From Patulibacter sp. (GTDB lineage: Bacteria > Actinomycetota > Thermoleophilia > Solirubrobacterales > Solirubrobacteraceae), in the NCBI RefSeq assembly GCF_030655195.1, contig NZ_JAURWA010000074.1, positions 1 through 38,261 of the forward strand: a DNA stretch of 38,261 bases. Reading direction: 5' to 3'. The notes beneath the pieces were generated by a model. That model saw nothing but the letters and a program-made list of their open reading frames with translations, searched no databases and was not told the origin of the DNA. This document shows, one piece after another, positions 9,432-17,436 of the stretch. A program made the translations under genes and the position numbers. The first letter of the stretch is position 1. The number at the start of each line of letters is the position of its first letter.

Positions 9432-10325
9432 ATGTCCGACGCCGCGCCGCCCGTCCCGCTCAGCGTCGCCACGCACGACCGCGGCGACCGCTTCCGGCGC
9501 GACGACGCCTGGCTCGCCGCGGCCCGGCAGGACGACGCGACCGACGTCCTGGTCGTCGACGCCGACGGCCGGATCGCGGCGAGCGCCGAGGGGCTGGAGG
9601 TCACCGGCCCGCAGCTCCTGGCGGGCGTCGCGGTGCCGACGCTCCTGGCGGTCGACCCGGACGGCTCGGCGGTCTTCGCGGTCGACGCCGCCGAGGTCGG
9701 CCGCGACGCGGACGTCGACGGCGTCCCCGAGCTCGTGCCCTTCCGCGACGTCCTCGAGCACCTCGACCCCGAGGAGGCCGCCCTCGCGGTCCAGGCCGTC
9801 GCCCTGATCCGCTGGCAGGCCGACCATCGCTTCTGCGGGCGCTGCGGCACCGCGACGACGCTCTCGACGGCCGGCCACCGTCGCGTCTGCCCCGGCTGCG
9901 GCGCGCGGCACTTCCCCCGCACCGACCCCGTCGCCACGATGCTCGTCACCGACGGACGCGACCGCGTGCTGCTGAGCCGGCGTCGCGGCGCGAAGGAGAA
10001 GGTCTGGTCGTGCCTGGCGGGGTTCGTCGAGCCGGGGGAGACCCCGGAGCAGGCCGTCGTCCGCGAGACGATGGAGGAGGTCGGCCTGCGCGTCCTGCGG
10101 GTCGAGTCGTTCGGCAGCCAGCCGTGGCCCCAGCCCTACGAGTTGATGATCGGCCACCGCGCAGTCGTCCTGCCGCGCGAGCCGGTCGTCGCCGAGGAGC
10201 TCGTCACCGCCCGCTGGTGGGACCGCGCGGAGCTCGCCGCCGCGCTTGAGGCCGACGAGGCGCGGCTGCCCCCGCCGTACACGATCGGCAACCACGCGAT
10301 CTCGGTCTGGCTGGCCGAGGGCTGA
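9432..10325 (+). CDS. nudC: NAD(H) pyrophosphatase, Nudix family
   Basis: This enzyme hydrolyses NADH to NMNH and AMP, and NudC homologues also remove NAD caps from RNA 5' ends. The 297-residue protein has the expected order: a variable N-terminal domain, a zinc ribbon with Cys135, Cys138, Cys153 and Cys156, then the Nudix domain. The Nudix box spans residues 197-219 (GFVEPGETPEQA followed by RETMEEVGL), and the NudC signature SQPWP lies at 229-233. The usual SQPWPFP is SQPWPQP here, a small deviation. The start is fixed by the leaderless-type spacing to TAACCT and by the N-terminal domain length. It stands downstream of the antiporter with an independent promoter. Confidence 0.92.
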   Translation: MSDAAPPVPLSVATHDRGDRFRRDDAWLAAARQDDATDVLVVDADGRIAASAEGLEVTGPQLLAGVAVPTLLAVDPDGSAVFAVDAAEVGRDADVDGVPELVPFRDVLEHLDPEEAALAVQAVALIRWQADHRFCGRCGTATTLSTAGHRRVCPGCGARHFPRTDPVATMLVTDGRDRVLLSRRRGAKEKVWSCLAGFVEPGETPEQAVVRETMEEVGLRVLRVESFGSQPWPQPYELMIGHRAVVLPREPVVAEELVTARWWDRAELAAALEADEARLPPPYTIGNHAISVWLAEG

Positions 10326-10352
10326 GGCCTCCGCCCCCGTCCGGGTCGTCCA

Positions 10353-10368
10353 CGACGGCCCGCCGTCG
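10353..10368 (+). terminator. hairpin after nudC
   Basis: CGACGG (10353-10358) and CCGTCG (10363-10368) form a 6-bp stem with loop CCCG, 27 bases after the nudC stop. No T-tract follows. It lies at the start of a 223-base gap that otherwise holds only the promoter of the aldehyde dehydrogenase gene. Confidence 0.35.
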
Positions 10369-10449
10369 GTCCTGGCCGGCGGCGTCCGGCGTGGTCGCCC
10401 CATCGGGCTCCGGCCCCACCCGGCCGTCCCGCGTTGTGGTCCGACCGCA

Positions 10450-10477
10450 TCGACACGGTGTCAGATGCGCGTAGGCT
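10450..10477 (+). promoter_or_regulatory. Aldehyde dehydrogenase promoter with palindromic operator
   Basis: TCGACA (10450-10455, five of six matches to TTGACA) and TAGGCT (10472-10477) are separated by 16 bases. The perfect inverted repeat GACAC-G-GTGTC (10452-10462) overlaps the -35 box, a position suited to repression. The predicted leader is about 65 bases and contains AGAGGAAG as the ribosome binding site before the GTG at 10549. The binding protein is unknown; the nearby PucR and TetR regulators are candidates. Confidence 0.5.
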
Positions 10478-10548
10478 CTCTGTGTTCCCGCGCACGCGTC
10501 GAGGTCGACGGCGTGCCCGGATGATCCGGTCGAGAAGAGGAAGACGCC

Positions 10549-12081
10549 GTGCCCGAGCTGCTGCAGCAGGAGACCACCGAGAAGGCCCCCGACGGCATGA
10601 TCGCCGTCGAGAACCCGGCCACCGGCAAGACGATCCAGTTCGTCGAGAACATGAGCGCCGCGCGCATCGACGAGCTCGTCGCCCGTGCCCGCGCCGTGCA
10701 GCCCGCCTGGCACGCCCTCGGGTTCGGCGGCCGCCGCCGGCTGATGCTCGCCCTGCGCCACTGGCTCGTCCAGAACCGCTCGCGGATCGTCGACGTCGTC
10801 GTGGCCGAGAACGGCAAGACCCGCGAGGACGCGCTCCTGGCCGAGCTCTTCTACATCGCCGACTCGCTCGGGTTCTGGGCCAAGAACGCCGGCAAGTACC
10901 TGGCCGACGAGAAGGTCCGCACGCACTCGCCGCTCGTCCTGGGCCGCAAGGTCAAGGTCACCTACCGCCCGCTCGGCGTCGTCGGCGTGATCGCGCCGTG
11001 GAACTACCCGCTGACCCTCGGCTTCGGCGACGCGCTGCCCGCCCTGATGGCCGGCAACTCCGTGATCATCAAGCCCAGCGAGGTCACCCCGCTGGCGACG
11101 ATGCTGATGTCCGAGGGCGCCGAGGCCGTCGGCTTCCCGTCCGGCGTCTTCCAGGTCGCCACCGGCGACGGGGCGACCGGCTCCGCGCTGGTGGACCGCG
11201 CCGACATGATCATGTTCACCGGCTCCACGAAGACCGGCCGCAAGATCGGCGCGCGGTGCGGCGAGCGCCTGATCCCGTGCTCGCTGGAGCTCGGCGGCAA
11301 GGACCCGATGATCGTCCTGGACGACGCCGACCTCGAGCGCGCCGCGAACGTCGCGGTGGAGTGGGGGATGCGCAACAGCGGCCAGATCTGCATGTCGGTC
11401 GAGCGCATCTACGTCGAGGCGCCGGTGTACGACGAGTTCGTCGAGAAGGTCGAGACGAAGGTCCGCGCGCTGCGTCAGGGCAAGCCCGAGGGCTACGGCT
11501 CGGTCGACGTCGGCGCGATCACGTTCCCGCCGCAGATCGAGACGATCGCCGCCCACGTCGACGACGCCGTCGCGAAGGGCGCGCGGGTGCTCGTCGGCGG
11601 CCGGCGCGCCCCGGGGGCAGGCCGGTTCTACGAGCCGACCGTCCTGGTCGACGTCGACCACACGATGGACTGCATGACCGAGGAGACCTTCGGTCCGACG
11701 CTGCCGATCATGAAGGTCGCGGACGAGGACGAGGGCATCCGCCTGGCCAACGACGTCAACTACGGCCTCGGCTCGAGCGTCTTCTCGAAGGACCTGGCGC
11801 GCGGCGAGCGCGTCGCCCGGCGGATCAACGCCGGCGTGGGCTGGGTCAACGACGCGATCATGAGCTACCTGGCCCAGGAGGCGCCGTTCGGCGGCGCGGG
11901 CGAGTCGGGCGTCGGCGCCCGCCACGGCTCGGCCGGCATCCGCAAGTACACGCAGACCCACACGATCATGGTCAGCAAGTGGGTGCTGCGCCGCGAGCCG
12001 ACGATGTTCCCCAACACGAAGCTCGGCGCCAAGCTGCTCGACCGCGTGATGGTCCTCATGTGGGGGCGCAAGCCGCGCTGA
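10549..12081 (+). CDS. NAD(P)-dependent aldehyde dehydrogenase, GabD2-like
   Basis: This enzyme oxidises an aldehyde to the carboxylate with NAD(P)+. The 510-residue protein has all family hallmarks: Asn152 in APWNYP, the cofactor loop FTGSTKTGRKI, the general base Glu247 in LELGGKDP and the catalytic Cys281 in SGQICMSVERI. The overall pattern resembles actinobacterial succinate-semialdehyde dehydrogenase GabD2, but substrate is not certain. A C-terminal extension ends in Lys/Arg. The GTG start has AGAGGAAG about eight bases upstream. It converges on the PucR-type regulator with only six bases between stops. Proximity to a flavin monooxygenase and a P450 suggests it oxidises an aldehyde made in that pathway. 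Confidence 0.88.
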   Translation: MPELLQQETTEKAPDGMIAVENPATGKTIQFVENMSAARIDELVARARAVQPAWHALGFGGRRRLMLALRHWLVQNRSRIVDVVVAENGKTREDALLAELFYIADSLGFWAKNAGKYLADEKVRTHSPLVLGRKVKVTYRPLGVVGVIAPWNYPLTLGFGDALPALMAGNSVIIKPSEVTPLATMLMSEGAEAVGFPSGVFQVATGDGATGSALVDRADMIMFTGSTKTGRKIGARCGERLIPCSLELGGKDPMIVLDDADLERAANVAVEWGMRNSGQICMSVERIYVEAPVYDEFVEKVETKVRALRQGKPEGYGSVDVGAITFPPQIETIAAHVDDAVAKGARVLVGGRRAPGAGRFYEPTVLVDVDHTMDCMTEETFGPTLPIMKVADEDEGIRLANDVNYGLGSSVFSKDLARGERVARRINAGVGWVNDAIMSYLAQEAPFGGAGESGVGARHGSAGIRKYTQTHTIMVSKWVLRREPTMFPNTKLGAKLLDRVMVLMWGRKPR

Positions 12082-12087
12082 GGAAGC

Positions 12088-13473
12088 TCACCCCCGCACG
12101 AGCGGCAGCACGCGGAGCGCCACCAGGAGCTCCGTCGTGCGGCCCGCCAGCGGCCGGCCCAGGCGCGTCTCCGTCGTGCGGATCCGTGCGGCGACGGTGT
12201 TCTCGTGGACGCCCAGCCGCGCCGCCGCCCGGCGCGGGCTGGCGTGCTCCTCGAGGTAGGCCTCGAGCGTCTCCGCCAGACGCACGGACTCGCGGTCCCC
12301 GCCGAGCAGCGGGCCCAGCTGCTCCTCGACGAACCGCCGTGCCTGCTCCTGGTCGGCGGACGCCAGGGCGGCGACGGCCACCGCGTCGTAGTGGACGACG
12401 GTGCCCGGCGGGGCGAGCTGCAGCTGCGCGACGCGGCGGGCGTGCATCGCCTCGTGGTGCGCCAGTCGGAACCCGTCGACGCCGCGCGAGGGCGTGCCGA
12501 CGGCGACGATCGCCCCCAGGTCGCGGACCGCACCGCCGTCCAGGCGCAGCGCCCGCAGGTCGGCGGGCTCGAAGCCGTTGCGGCTGCCGACCCAGCCGGC
12601 CAGGAGCCCGGTGCCCAGGACCGTCGCCAGCGGCTGGCCGGCGCCCAGCGGGGCCAGCAGCTCACGCAGCGCGGGCTCCAGTGCCGCCGCGCCGACGCCG
12701 CCGTCCGTGCTCCACGCCACCACCGCCAGGTGCTCGCGGTCCAGCGCGTGGCGCAGCCGCCGGCCGGCGGCGGCCGCGTCGACCGGCAGCCCGTCGAGCA
12801 GCTCGCGGATGGTCTGGGCGCGCACGGCGTCGGCGCTGCGGATCCAGCGCGCCCGCTCCTCCGCGTAGAGCTTCTGCGCCTTCGCGGTGAGCGTGTCGAT
12901 GAAGGTGAACATGTAGCCCGAGCCCTGCTCCAGCGCCGTGGCCAGCTCGGTCGGGTCGGAGATCGCCGAGCGCAGCTCGCTGACCCACGTGCGCCAGAAC
13001 GCCCCGTGCGCGGTGCGGTAGGTCTGGGTCAGCGCGTCGACCGGGATGCCGCGGTGGACGACGAGGCGGATGAACGCCCCGGCCATCGCGGGAGGCTCGG
13101 CGGACGACGGGTCCACGCCGCGCTCGACCATCGCGATGAACAGCCGCGCGTTGTCGTCGACGCTGTCGCGGACCGCCGCGGCGAGCTCGGAGTCCCGGCC
13201 GAACGCGGGCAGGTCGCGCACGATCGCGTCGGTGATCTCCTCGATCACCCGGCGCCGCCACGCCGACTCCGTCGACAGGCGCGCGGCCAGCTCCGTCCAG
13301 GCGAGCGACTCGGGGGTCACGGCGTCCTCCGGCGCCCCGCCGGGGTCCGGGAGCGTCCTCGCGGCCGTCGAGGGCTCGTCCTGCGTCGCATGGGTGTCCA
13401 CGAGGGGCCTGCGCTCGTCCTGCGTCTCGTGGGCGTCCACGAGGGGCCTGCGGTCGGCCGCGACGTCGTCCAT
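12088..13473 (-). CDS. PucR/CdaR-family helix-turn-helix regulator
   Basis: This 461-residue transcription regulator has the PucR architecture: an N-terminal helical sensor-like region (about 60-200), a GGDEF-like CdaR middle domain (about 230-370) and a C-terminal HTH_30 domain (about 405-461, ASPRRAAARLGVHENTVAAR). Members typically activate neighbouring catabolic genes in response to pathway substrates. The first 40 residues are unlike the family and contain an in-frame 13-residue tandem duplication (RPLVDAHETQDE and RPLVDTHATQDE). The ATG lies six bases after TAGGGT, so the transcript is probably leaderless. It is divergent from the flavin monooxygenase gene across 79 bases and converges on the aldehyde dehydrogenase, making both plausible targets. 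Confidence 0.87.
   Translation of the reverse strand: MDDVAADRRPLVDAHETQDERRPLVDTHATQDEPSTAARTLPDPGGAPEDAVTPESLAWTELAARLSTESAWRRRVIEEITDAIVRDLPAFGRDSELAAAVRDSVDDNARLFIAMVERGVDPSSAEPPAMAGAFIRLVVHRGIPVDALTQTYRTAHGAFWRTWVSELRSAISDPTELATALEQGSGYMFTFIDTLTAKAQKLYAEERARWIRSADAVRAQTIRELLDGLPVDAAAAGRRLRHALDREHLAVVAWSTDGGVGAAALEPALRELLAPLGAGQPLATVLGTGLLAGWVGSRNGFEPADLRALRLDGGAVRDLGAIVAVGTPSRGVDGFRLAHHEAMHARRVAQLQLAPPGTVVHYDAVAVAALASADQEQARRFVEEQLGPLLGGDRESVRLAETLEAYLEEHASPRRAAARLGVHENTVAARIRTTETRLGRPLAGRTTELLVALRVLPLVRG
13375..13452. repeat. 39-bp in-frame tandem duplication in the PucR gene
   Basis: Units 13375-13413 and 13414-13452 are 39 bases each and nearly identical. They duplicate 13 codons close to the N-terminus of the PucR-type regulator. 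The copies differ at a handful of positions. Confidence 0.75.
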
Positions 13474-13479
13474 GGACGG

Positions 13480-13485
13480 ACCCTA
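13480..13485 (-). promoter_or_regulatory. -10 box for leaderless PucR-regulator transcript
   Basis: On the minus strand TAGGGT is followed by six bases and the ATG at 13473. No ribosome binding site is present. No TTGACA-like -35 was found. A GTGG-N5-CCAC inverted repeat at 13504-13516 lies between this box and the divergent -10 at 13541 and could be an operator. Confidence 0.5.
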
Positions 13486-13540
13486 GTTCATCGCGTCGAA
13501 ACAGTGGCGCGACCACAGCGGCATCGGAATGGCCCGTCCC

Positions 13541-13546
13541 TACTCT
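13541..13546 (+). promoter_or_regulatory. -10 box for leaderless flavin monooxygenase transcript
   Basis: TACTCT ends six bases before the ATG at 13553, the same geometry as the divergent regulator gene. This supports the ATG at 13553 over an in-frame ATG at 13529, which would lie upstream of the -10 box. Confidence 0.5.
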
Positions 13547-13552
13547 CGGAGC

Positions 13553-15058
13553 ATGACCGGCTCCGCAGATCAGCACGTCGTCATCGTCGGAGCCGGGTTC
13601 AGCGGCATCGCCATGGGCATCGAGCTCGGCCGGGACGGCGTGCCGTTCACCATCCTGGACCGCGCGAGCGACCTCGGCGGCGTCTGGCACCACAACACGT
13701 ATCCCGGCGCCGCGTGCGACATCCCGTCCGCGCTCTACTCGTTCTCCTACGCACCGCGGGGCGACTGGTCGCACCCGTGCTCGCCGCACGACGAGATCAA
13801 GGCGTACCTGCGCGACTGCGCCGAGCGCTTCGGCCTGACCCCGCACCTGCGCCTGGGCGTCGAGGTCGCCGACGCGACGTTCGACGAGACCACCGCCCGC
13901 TGGACCGTGACCACGGAGACGGGCGAGACGATCGACGCCAGCGCCGTCGTCCTCGCCTGCGGCCAGCTCTCCCGTCCGGCGTGGCCGCGGATCCCGGGGA
14001 TCGACACCTTCGCGGGCCACACCTTCCACTCCGCCGAGTGGGACCACGAGCACGACCTGACCGGCGAGCGGATCGCCGTCATCGGCACGGGCGCCAGCGC
14101 CGTGCAGTTCGTCCCGCCCGTCGCCGAGCAGGCCGGCCGCCTGCACGTCTTCCAGCGCAGCCCGTCGTACATGCTGCCGCGCCGCAACCGGGCCTACGCG
14201 GGGTGGGCCCGGACGGCGATCAACAGGATTCCCGGCCTGCAGCGCCTGCGCCGCGGGGGGATCTACGCGTTCTGCGAGACGCTGACCTTCGGGCTGACCA
14301 GCGCGCCGCCGATCGCCGCGGGGCTGAAGGCGTTCACGCTCGGCTTCCTGCGCCGCTCGGTGAAGGACCCCGAGCTCCGCGCGAAGCTCACGCCCGACTA
14401 CGCCATCGGCTGCAAGCGGATCCTCTTCTCGTCGAAGTTCTATCCCGCGCTCCAGCGGCCGAACGTCGAGCTGGTGACCGACGGCATCCGGGAGATCACG
14501 GAGCGGGGGATCGTCACCGACGACGGGCAGGAGCGCGAGGTCGACACGATCGTCTTCGGCACCGGGTTCAAGAGCCAGCAGTTCGTGCTGCCGATGGCCG
14601 TCCGGGGCGCCGGCGGCCGCGAGCTGCAGGAGGGCTGGCAGGCCGGGGCCGAGGCGCACCACGGCATGACGGTGTCGGGCTTCCCGAACCTCTTCGTCCT
14701 CTACGGCCCGAACACGAACCTCTCCGTCGGCTCGATCGTCGTGATGATCGAGGCGCAGGCCGCGTACGTCCGGCGCGCCCTGGCGCACGTCCGCCGCCGC
14801 GGCATCGACGCCGTCGACGTCCGACCCGAGGTGCAGCAGGCCTCGAACACCGGGCTGCAGAAGGACTTCGAGGGCTCGGTCTGGACCGGCTGCTCGTCCT
14901 GGTACCGCAACGCCTCGGGACGGGTCGTATCGAACTGGCCGCACCGGATGCGCGAGTACCAGCGGCTCGTCGCGGACGTGCGGACGGAGGAGTTCCGCGA
15001 GGTCCGGGCGACGGGCGCACCGGAGCGGGACCGCGAGCCGGCGGGCGTGGCGGACTGA
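13553..15058 (+). CDS. Flavin-containing (Baeyer-Villiger-type) monooxygenase
   Basis: This FAD- and NADPH-dependent enzyme inserts oxygen next to a ketone or oxidises heteroatoms. The 501-residue protein has the FAD Rossmann motif GAGFSG (13-18) and the NADPH motif GTGASA (178-183). Between them lies a complete Baeyer-Villiger fingerprint FxGxxxHxxxWD (Phe153, Gly155, His159, Trp163, Asp164). The early segment LGGVWHHNTYPGAACDIPS is also typical. The C-terminus ends in an Arg/Glu/Pro tail that shares sequence with the following intergenic DNA. The start at 13553 is set by TACTCT spacing. It is divergent from the PucR regulator and upstream of the P450 gene, suggesting sequential oxidation of a cyclic or terpenoid-like substrate, though no esterase or alcohol dehydrogenase is nearby. 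Confidence 0.9.
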   Translation: MTGSADQHVVIVGAGFSGIAMGIELGRDGVPFTILDRASDLGGVWHHNTYPGAACDIPSALYSFSYAPRGDWSHPCSPHDEIKAYLRDCAERFGLTPHLRLGVEVADATFDETTARWTVTTETGETIDASAVVLACGQLSRPAWPRIPGIDTFAGHTFHSAEWDHEHDLTGERIAVIGTGASAVQFVPPVAEQAGRLHVFQRSPSYMLPRRNRAYAGWARTAINRIPGLQRLRRGGIYAFCETLTFGLTSAPPIAAGLKAFTLGFLRRSVKDPELRAKLTPDYAIGCKRILFSSKFYPALQRPNVELVTDGIREITERGIVTDDGQEREVDTIVFGTGFKSQQFVLPMAVRGAGGRELQEGWQAGAEAHHGMTVSGFPNLFVLYGPNTNLSVGSIVVMIEAQAAYVRRALAHVRRRGIDAVDVRPEVQQASNTGLQKDFEGSVWTGCSSWYRNASGRVVSNWPHRMREYQRLVADVRTEEFREVRATGAPERDREPAGVAD

Positions 15059-15119
15059 CGGACGGCCGGCGGGGGTGGCGGTCGGCGGCGGGCGGACGTG
15101 GCGGACCGACGGGCCGGCC
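15041..15119. repeat. direct repeat spanning the monooxygenase stop codon
   Basis: A segment of about 32 bases at 15041-15072, which includes the TGA stop, is repeated with small changes at 15088-15119, a 47-base period. The rest of the 174-base gap to the P450 gene holds GC hairpins and the P450 promoter. Confidence 0.45.
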
Positions 15120-15193
15120 CCGGGGTGCGGCACGCAGTCGACCCGGCGGCCGGACGACCGGGGGCTCGGCGCCCGGGGACGCGTACCGCGCAT

Positions 15194-15223
15194 TTGACAT
15201 ACCGACCGGTATCCGAGTACCGT
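15194..15223 (+). promoter_or_regulatory. Cytochrome P450 promoter
   Basis: A perfect -35 TTGACA (15194-15199) and -10 TACCGT (15218-15223) are separated by 18 bases. Expected transcription start is about 15230, only a few bases before the ATG at 15233, so the mRNA would have almost no leader. This is the strongest promoter seen in the window. Confidence 0.75.
15199..15212. promoter_or_regulatory. TetR-type operator in the P450 promoter spacer
   Basis: ATACCGACCGGTAT is symmetric at 12 of 14 positions and fills the left part of the -35/-10 spacer. Bound repressor would block RNA polymerase. Palindromes of this ACCGACCGGT kind are commonly bound by actinobacterial TetR proteins, and a TetR gene lies downstream at 16798. 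A related but weaker sequence (GCCGACCGGT) occurs at 16664-16673 upstream of that TetR gene. Confidence 0.65.
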
Positions 15224-15232
15224 CGGCGCACG

Positions 15233-16594
15233 ATGAACGTGCCCGCCGCGCCCTTCTCCTTCCCGGCCGGTCCCCGCGGGCCGATGCCGTGGCACGCCGC
15301 GCAGTTCGCCCGGGACACGTGGGGCTTCCTCGCCTCGTGCACCGAGCGCTTCGGCGAGACGTTCACGCTCGACCTGCCGGGCGGCGGCAAATGGGTCTTT
15401 CTCACGAACCCCGAGCACGTCAAGCAGGTCTACACGGGCGACCCGGGGGTCTTCCACGCCGGGGAGGGCAACTCGATCCTCCTGCCGCTGCTCGGCAAGC
15501 ACTCCGTCCTGCTGCTGGACGAGAAGCCGCACCTGCGCCAGCGCAAGCTGCTGCTGCCGCCGTTCCACGGCAAGCGGATGGCCGGCTACGAGGACCTGAT
15601 GCGCTCGATCGCGCGCGACACGATCGACGCGTGGCCGACGGGGACGCCGTTGAAGGCCTGGCCGCAGATGCAGGCGATCACGCTGGAGATCATCATGCGC
15701 GCGGTCTTCGGCGTGGCGGAGGGCGCCCGGCTGGACCGGCTGCGCGAGGCCCTCGAGACGCTGATGGCCGAGGTCACCAAGCCGCGCACGATGATGCTGA
15801 TCGCGCTGATGGGCGAGCAGCGCTTCGCGCGCCTGCCCGCCGTCCAGCGCCGCCTGCGCGCCGTCGACGACGTGCTGCTGCCGGAGATCGCCGCGCGCCG
15901 GCAGGTCGCCGACCTCGACGAGCGCACCGACATCCTCTCGATGCTGCTGCAGGCCCGGGACGAGGACGGCGAGCTGATGGGCGACCGCGAGCTGCGCGAC
16001 GAGCTGATGACGCTCCTGGTCGCCGGCCACGAGACCACGGCGACCTCGCTGTCGTGGGCCCTCGAGAAGCTCGTCCGGCACCCGGACGCGCTGCGGCGCC
16101 TGCAGGACGAGGTCCGCGAGGGCGAGAGCGACGTGTGGATGACTGCGGTGATCCGCGAGACGATGCGCCTCTGCCCGGTCATCTCGATCACGGTCCGCGA
16201 GCTGCAGGAGCCGGTCCAGATCGCCGGCCACCGCCTGCCCGCCGGCGCCCGCGTCGTGCCGTGCATCCACCTCGTGCACCGGCGCCCCGACCTCTACCCG
16301 GACCCCGACGCGTTCCGGCCCGAGCGCTGGCTGGACCAGACCCCCGGCACCTACACCTGGATCCCGTTCGGCGGCGGCGTCCGGCGCTGCCTCGGCGCGA
16401 GCTTCGCGCTCTTCGAGATGAAGGTCATCCTCGGCGAGATCGTCCGCTCGATGGACCTGCAGACCACGACCGCCCCGGGCGAGCGCATGCGCACCCGGGC
16501 GATCACGAGGACCCCGGGCGGCCAGGCGGAGATCGTCGTCGCGCGCCGCCCCGAGGTCGTGGCCGAGCAGCCGGTGGCGGTCGCCGCGGGCTGA
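15233..16594 (+). CDS. Cytochrome P450 monooxygenase
   Basis: This heme-thiolate monooxygenase is predicted to be soluble and to need separate redox partners. At 453 residues it has the usual length. The I-helix motif AGHETT lies at 264-269, the ExxR pair at Glu309/Arg312, the PERW motif near 363-366 (FRPERW), and the heme loop FGGGVRRCLG at 379-388 with Cys386 as the iron ligand. The pattern of KLLLPPFHGKRM near 105-116 resembles the actinobacterial CYP135/CYP138-like group. No ferredoxin or ferredoxin reductase gene is adjacent. Expression is probably controlled by the TetR-type palindrome in its promoter. Substrate is unknown; the neighbouring flavin monooxygenase suggests a shared hydrophobic substrate. 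Confidence 0.93.
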   Translation: MNVPAAPFSFPAGPRGPMPWHAAQFARDTWGFLASCTERFGETFTLDLPGGGKWVFLTNPEHVKQVYTGDPGVFHAGEGNSILLPLLGKHSVLLLDEKPHLRQRKLLLPPFHGKRMAGYEDLMRSIARDTIDAWPTGTPLKAWPQMQAITLEIIMRAVFGVAEGARLDRLREALETLMAEVTKPRTMMLIALMGEQRFARLPAVQRRLRAVDDVLLPEIAARRQVADLDERTDILSMLLQARDEDGELMGDRELRDELMTLLVAGHETTATSLSWALEKLVRHPDALRRLQDEVREGESDVWMTAVIRETMRLCPVISITVRELQEPVQIAGHRLPAGARVVPCIHLVHRRPDLYPDPDAFRPERWLDQTPGTYTWIPFGGGVRRCLGASFALFEMKVILGEIVRSMDLQTTTAPGERMRTRAITRTPGGQAEIVVARRPEVVAEQPVAVAAG

Positions 16595-16785
16595 GCGGCG
16601 GCGCGTGGGGCGGCCCGGGGGAGGCGGCGCCGGGGGTGCGCCGCGGGGGCGGGTGCGCGGCGAGCCGACCGGTTCTCCCGACCGTTCGCCCCGCACCGGA
16701 GGGCGAACGTTCCGCAGAACCGCGACGTGGTCTGCCCGTGCGGCGGCTCGCCGGCGCCTCCCGCGTCCCCGTGCCCACCCGCCGG

Positions 16786-16791
16786 TACGGT
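16786..16791 (+). promoter_or_regulatory. -10 box for leaderless TetR transcript
   Basis: TACGGT ends six bases before the GTG at 16798. The 203-base gap between the P450 stop and this start also contains a TetR-operator-like GCCGACCGGT (16664-16673), possibly for autoregulation. Confidence 0.5.
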
Positions 16792-16797
16792 GGCCGG

Positions 16798-17427
16798 GTG
16801 AGCGCGCCGTCCCGCCCCACCCGCAAGGAGCAGCAGGCCCGGACCCGGGCCGCGTTGATCGGGTCGGCGATGTCGGCCATGGCCAGCAAGGGGCTGCAGG
16901 CGGCGTCGATCGCCGAGATCGCGGCCGACGCGGGGTTCACGAAGGGCGCGTTCTACGCCAACTTCGCCTCGAAGGACGAGCTGCTGCTGGCGGTCCTCGA
17001 CGAGACGTTCGACCGCGCGGTCGGCGACATCGAGCGCGCGGTGCGCGACCACGACGACATCGACGCGCAGGCCCGCGACGCCGGTGACGCGTGGATCACC
17101 CAGACCGGCGCGGAGCCCCGGGGCGGGCGGCTGTTCCTCGAGCTGATGGTCCACGCGGTGCGCGACGAGGCCTTCCGGGCCGCGTTCGTCGAGCGGCGCC
17201 GGGGGCTGCGCGACCGCGTCACCCGGATCTACGAGGAGCGCGCCGCCGAGCTGGGCCTCGTCGCCCCGTTCCCGCTCGAGGACGCCGCCCGGATGACCTC
17301 GGTGATGGCCCACGGCGTCGCCCTCGACCGCCTCGTGGAGCCCGACGGGATCGGCGACGACTTCTTCGGCACGATGCTGGTCACGTTCTTCGCGGGCCTG
17401 CAGGTGGGCGGGTCGGCGGCGGGGTAG
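16798..17427 (+). CDS. TetR/AcrR-family transcriptional regulator
   Basis: This 209-residue one-component regulator is probably a ligand-responsive repressor. The N-terminal DNA-binding domain (residues 10-60) contains the diagnostic helix-turn-helix SIAEIAADAGFTKGAFYANF, followed by KDELLLAVLDE. The rest is a helical ligand-binding domain. The GTG start is set by its spacing from TACGGT; the frame stays open far upstream through other genes, but only this region is homologous. It follows the P450 gene and most likely represses it through the palindrome at 15199-15212. It ends nine bases from the convergently transcribed epimerase gene. Confidence 0.9.
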   Translation: MSAPSRPTRKEQQARTRAALIGSAMSAMASKGLQAASIAEIAADAGFTKGAFYANFASKDELLLAVLDETFDRAVGDIERAVRDHDDIDAQARDAGDAWITQTGAEPRGGRLFLELMVHAVRDEAFRAAFVERRRGLRDRVTRIYEERAAELGLVAPFPLEDAARMTSVMAHGVALDRLVEPDGIGDDFFGTMLVTFFAGLQVGGSAAG

Positions 17428-17436
17428 GCCCCCGGC

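Noticed and set aside
7851..10403. Minus-strand open frame of about 850 codons across the antiporter and nudC
   Set aside because: The product is Arg/Gly/Pro/Asp-rich without motifs, and both plus-strand genes are clear family members.
12662..16696. Minus-strand open frame of about 1340 codons
   Set aside because: It is a GC-driven shadow of the flavin monooxygenase and P450 genes with no recognisable domain.
12205..17427. Plus-strand open frame of 1740 codons ending in the TetR gene
   Set aside because: Only the last 209 codons show homology and follow a -10 box. The upstream part runs antisense to the PucR gene and out of frame through the monooxygenase and P450 genes.
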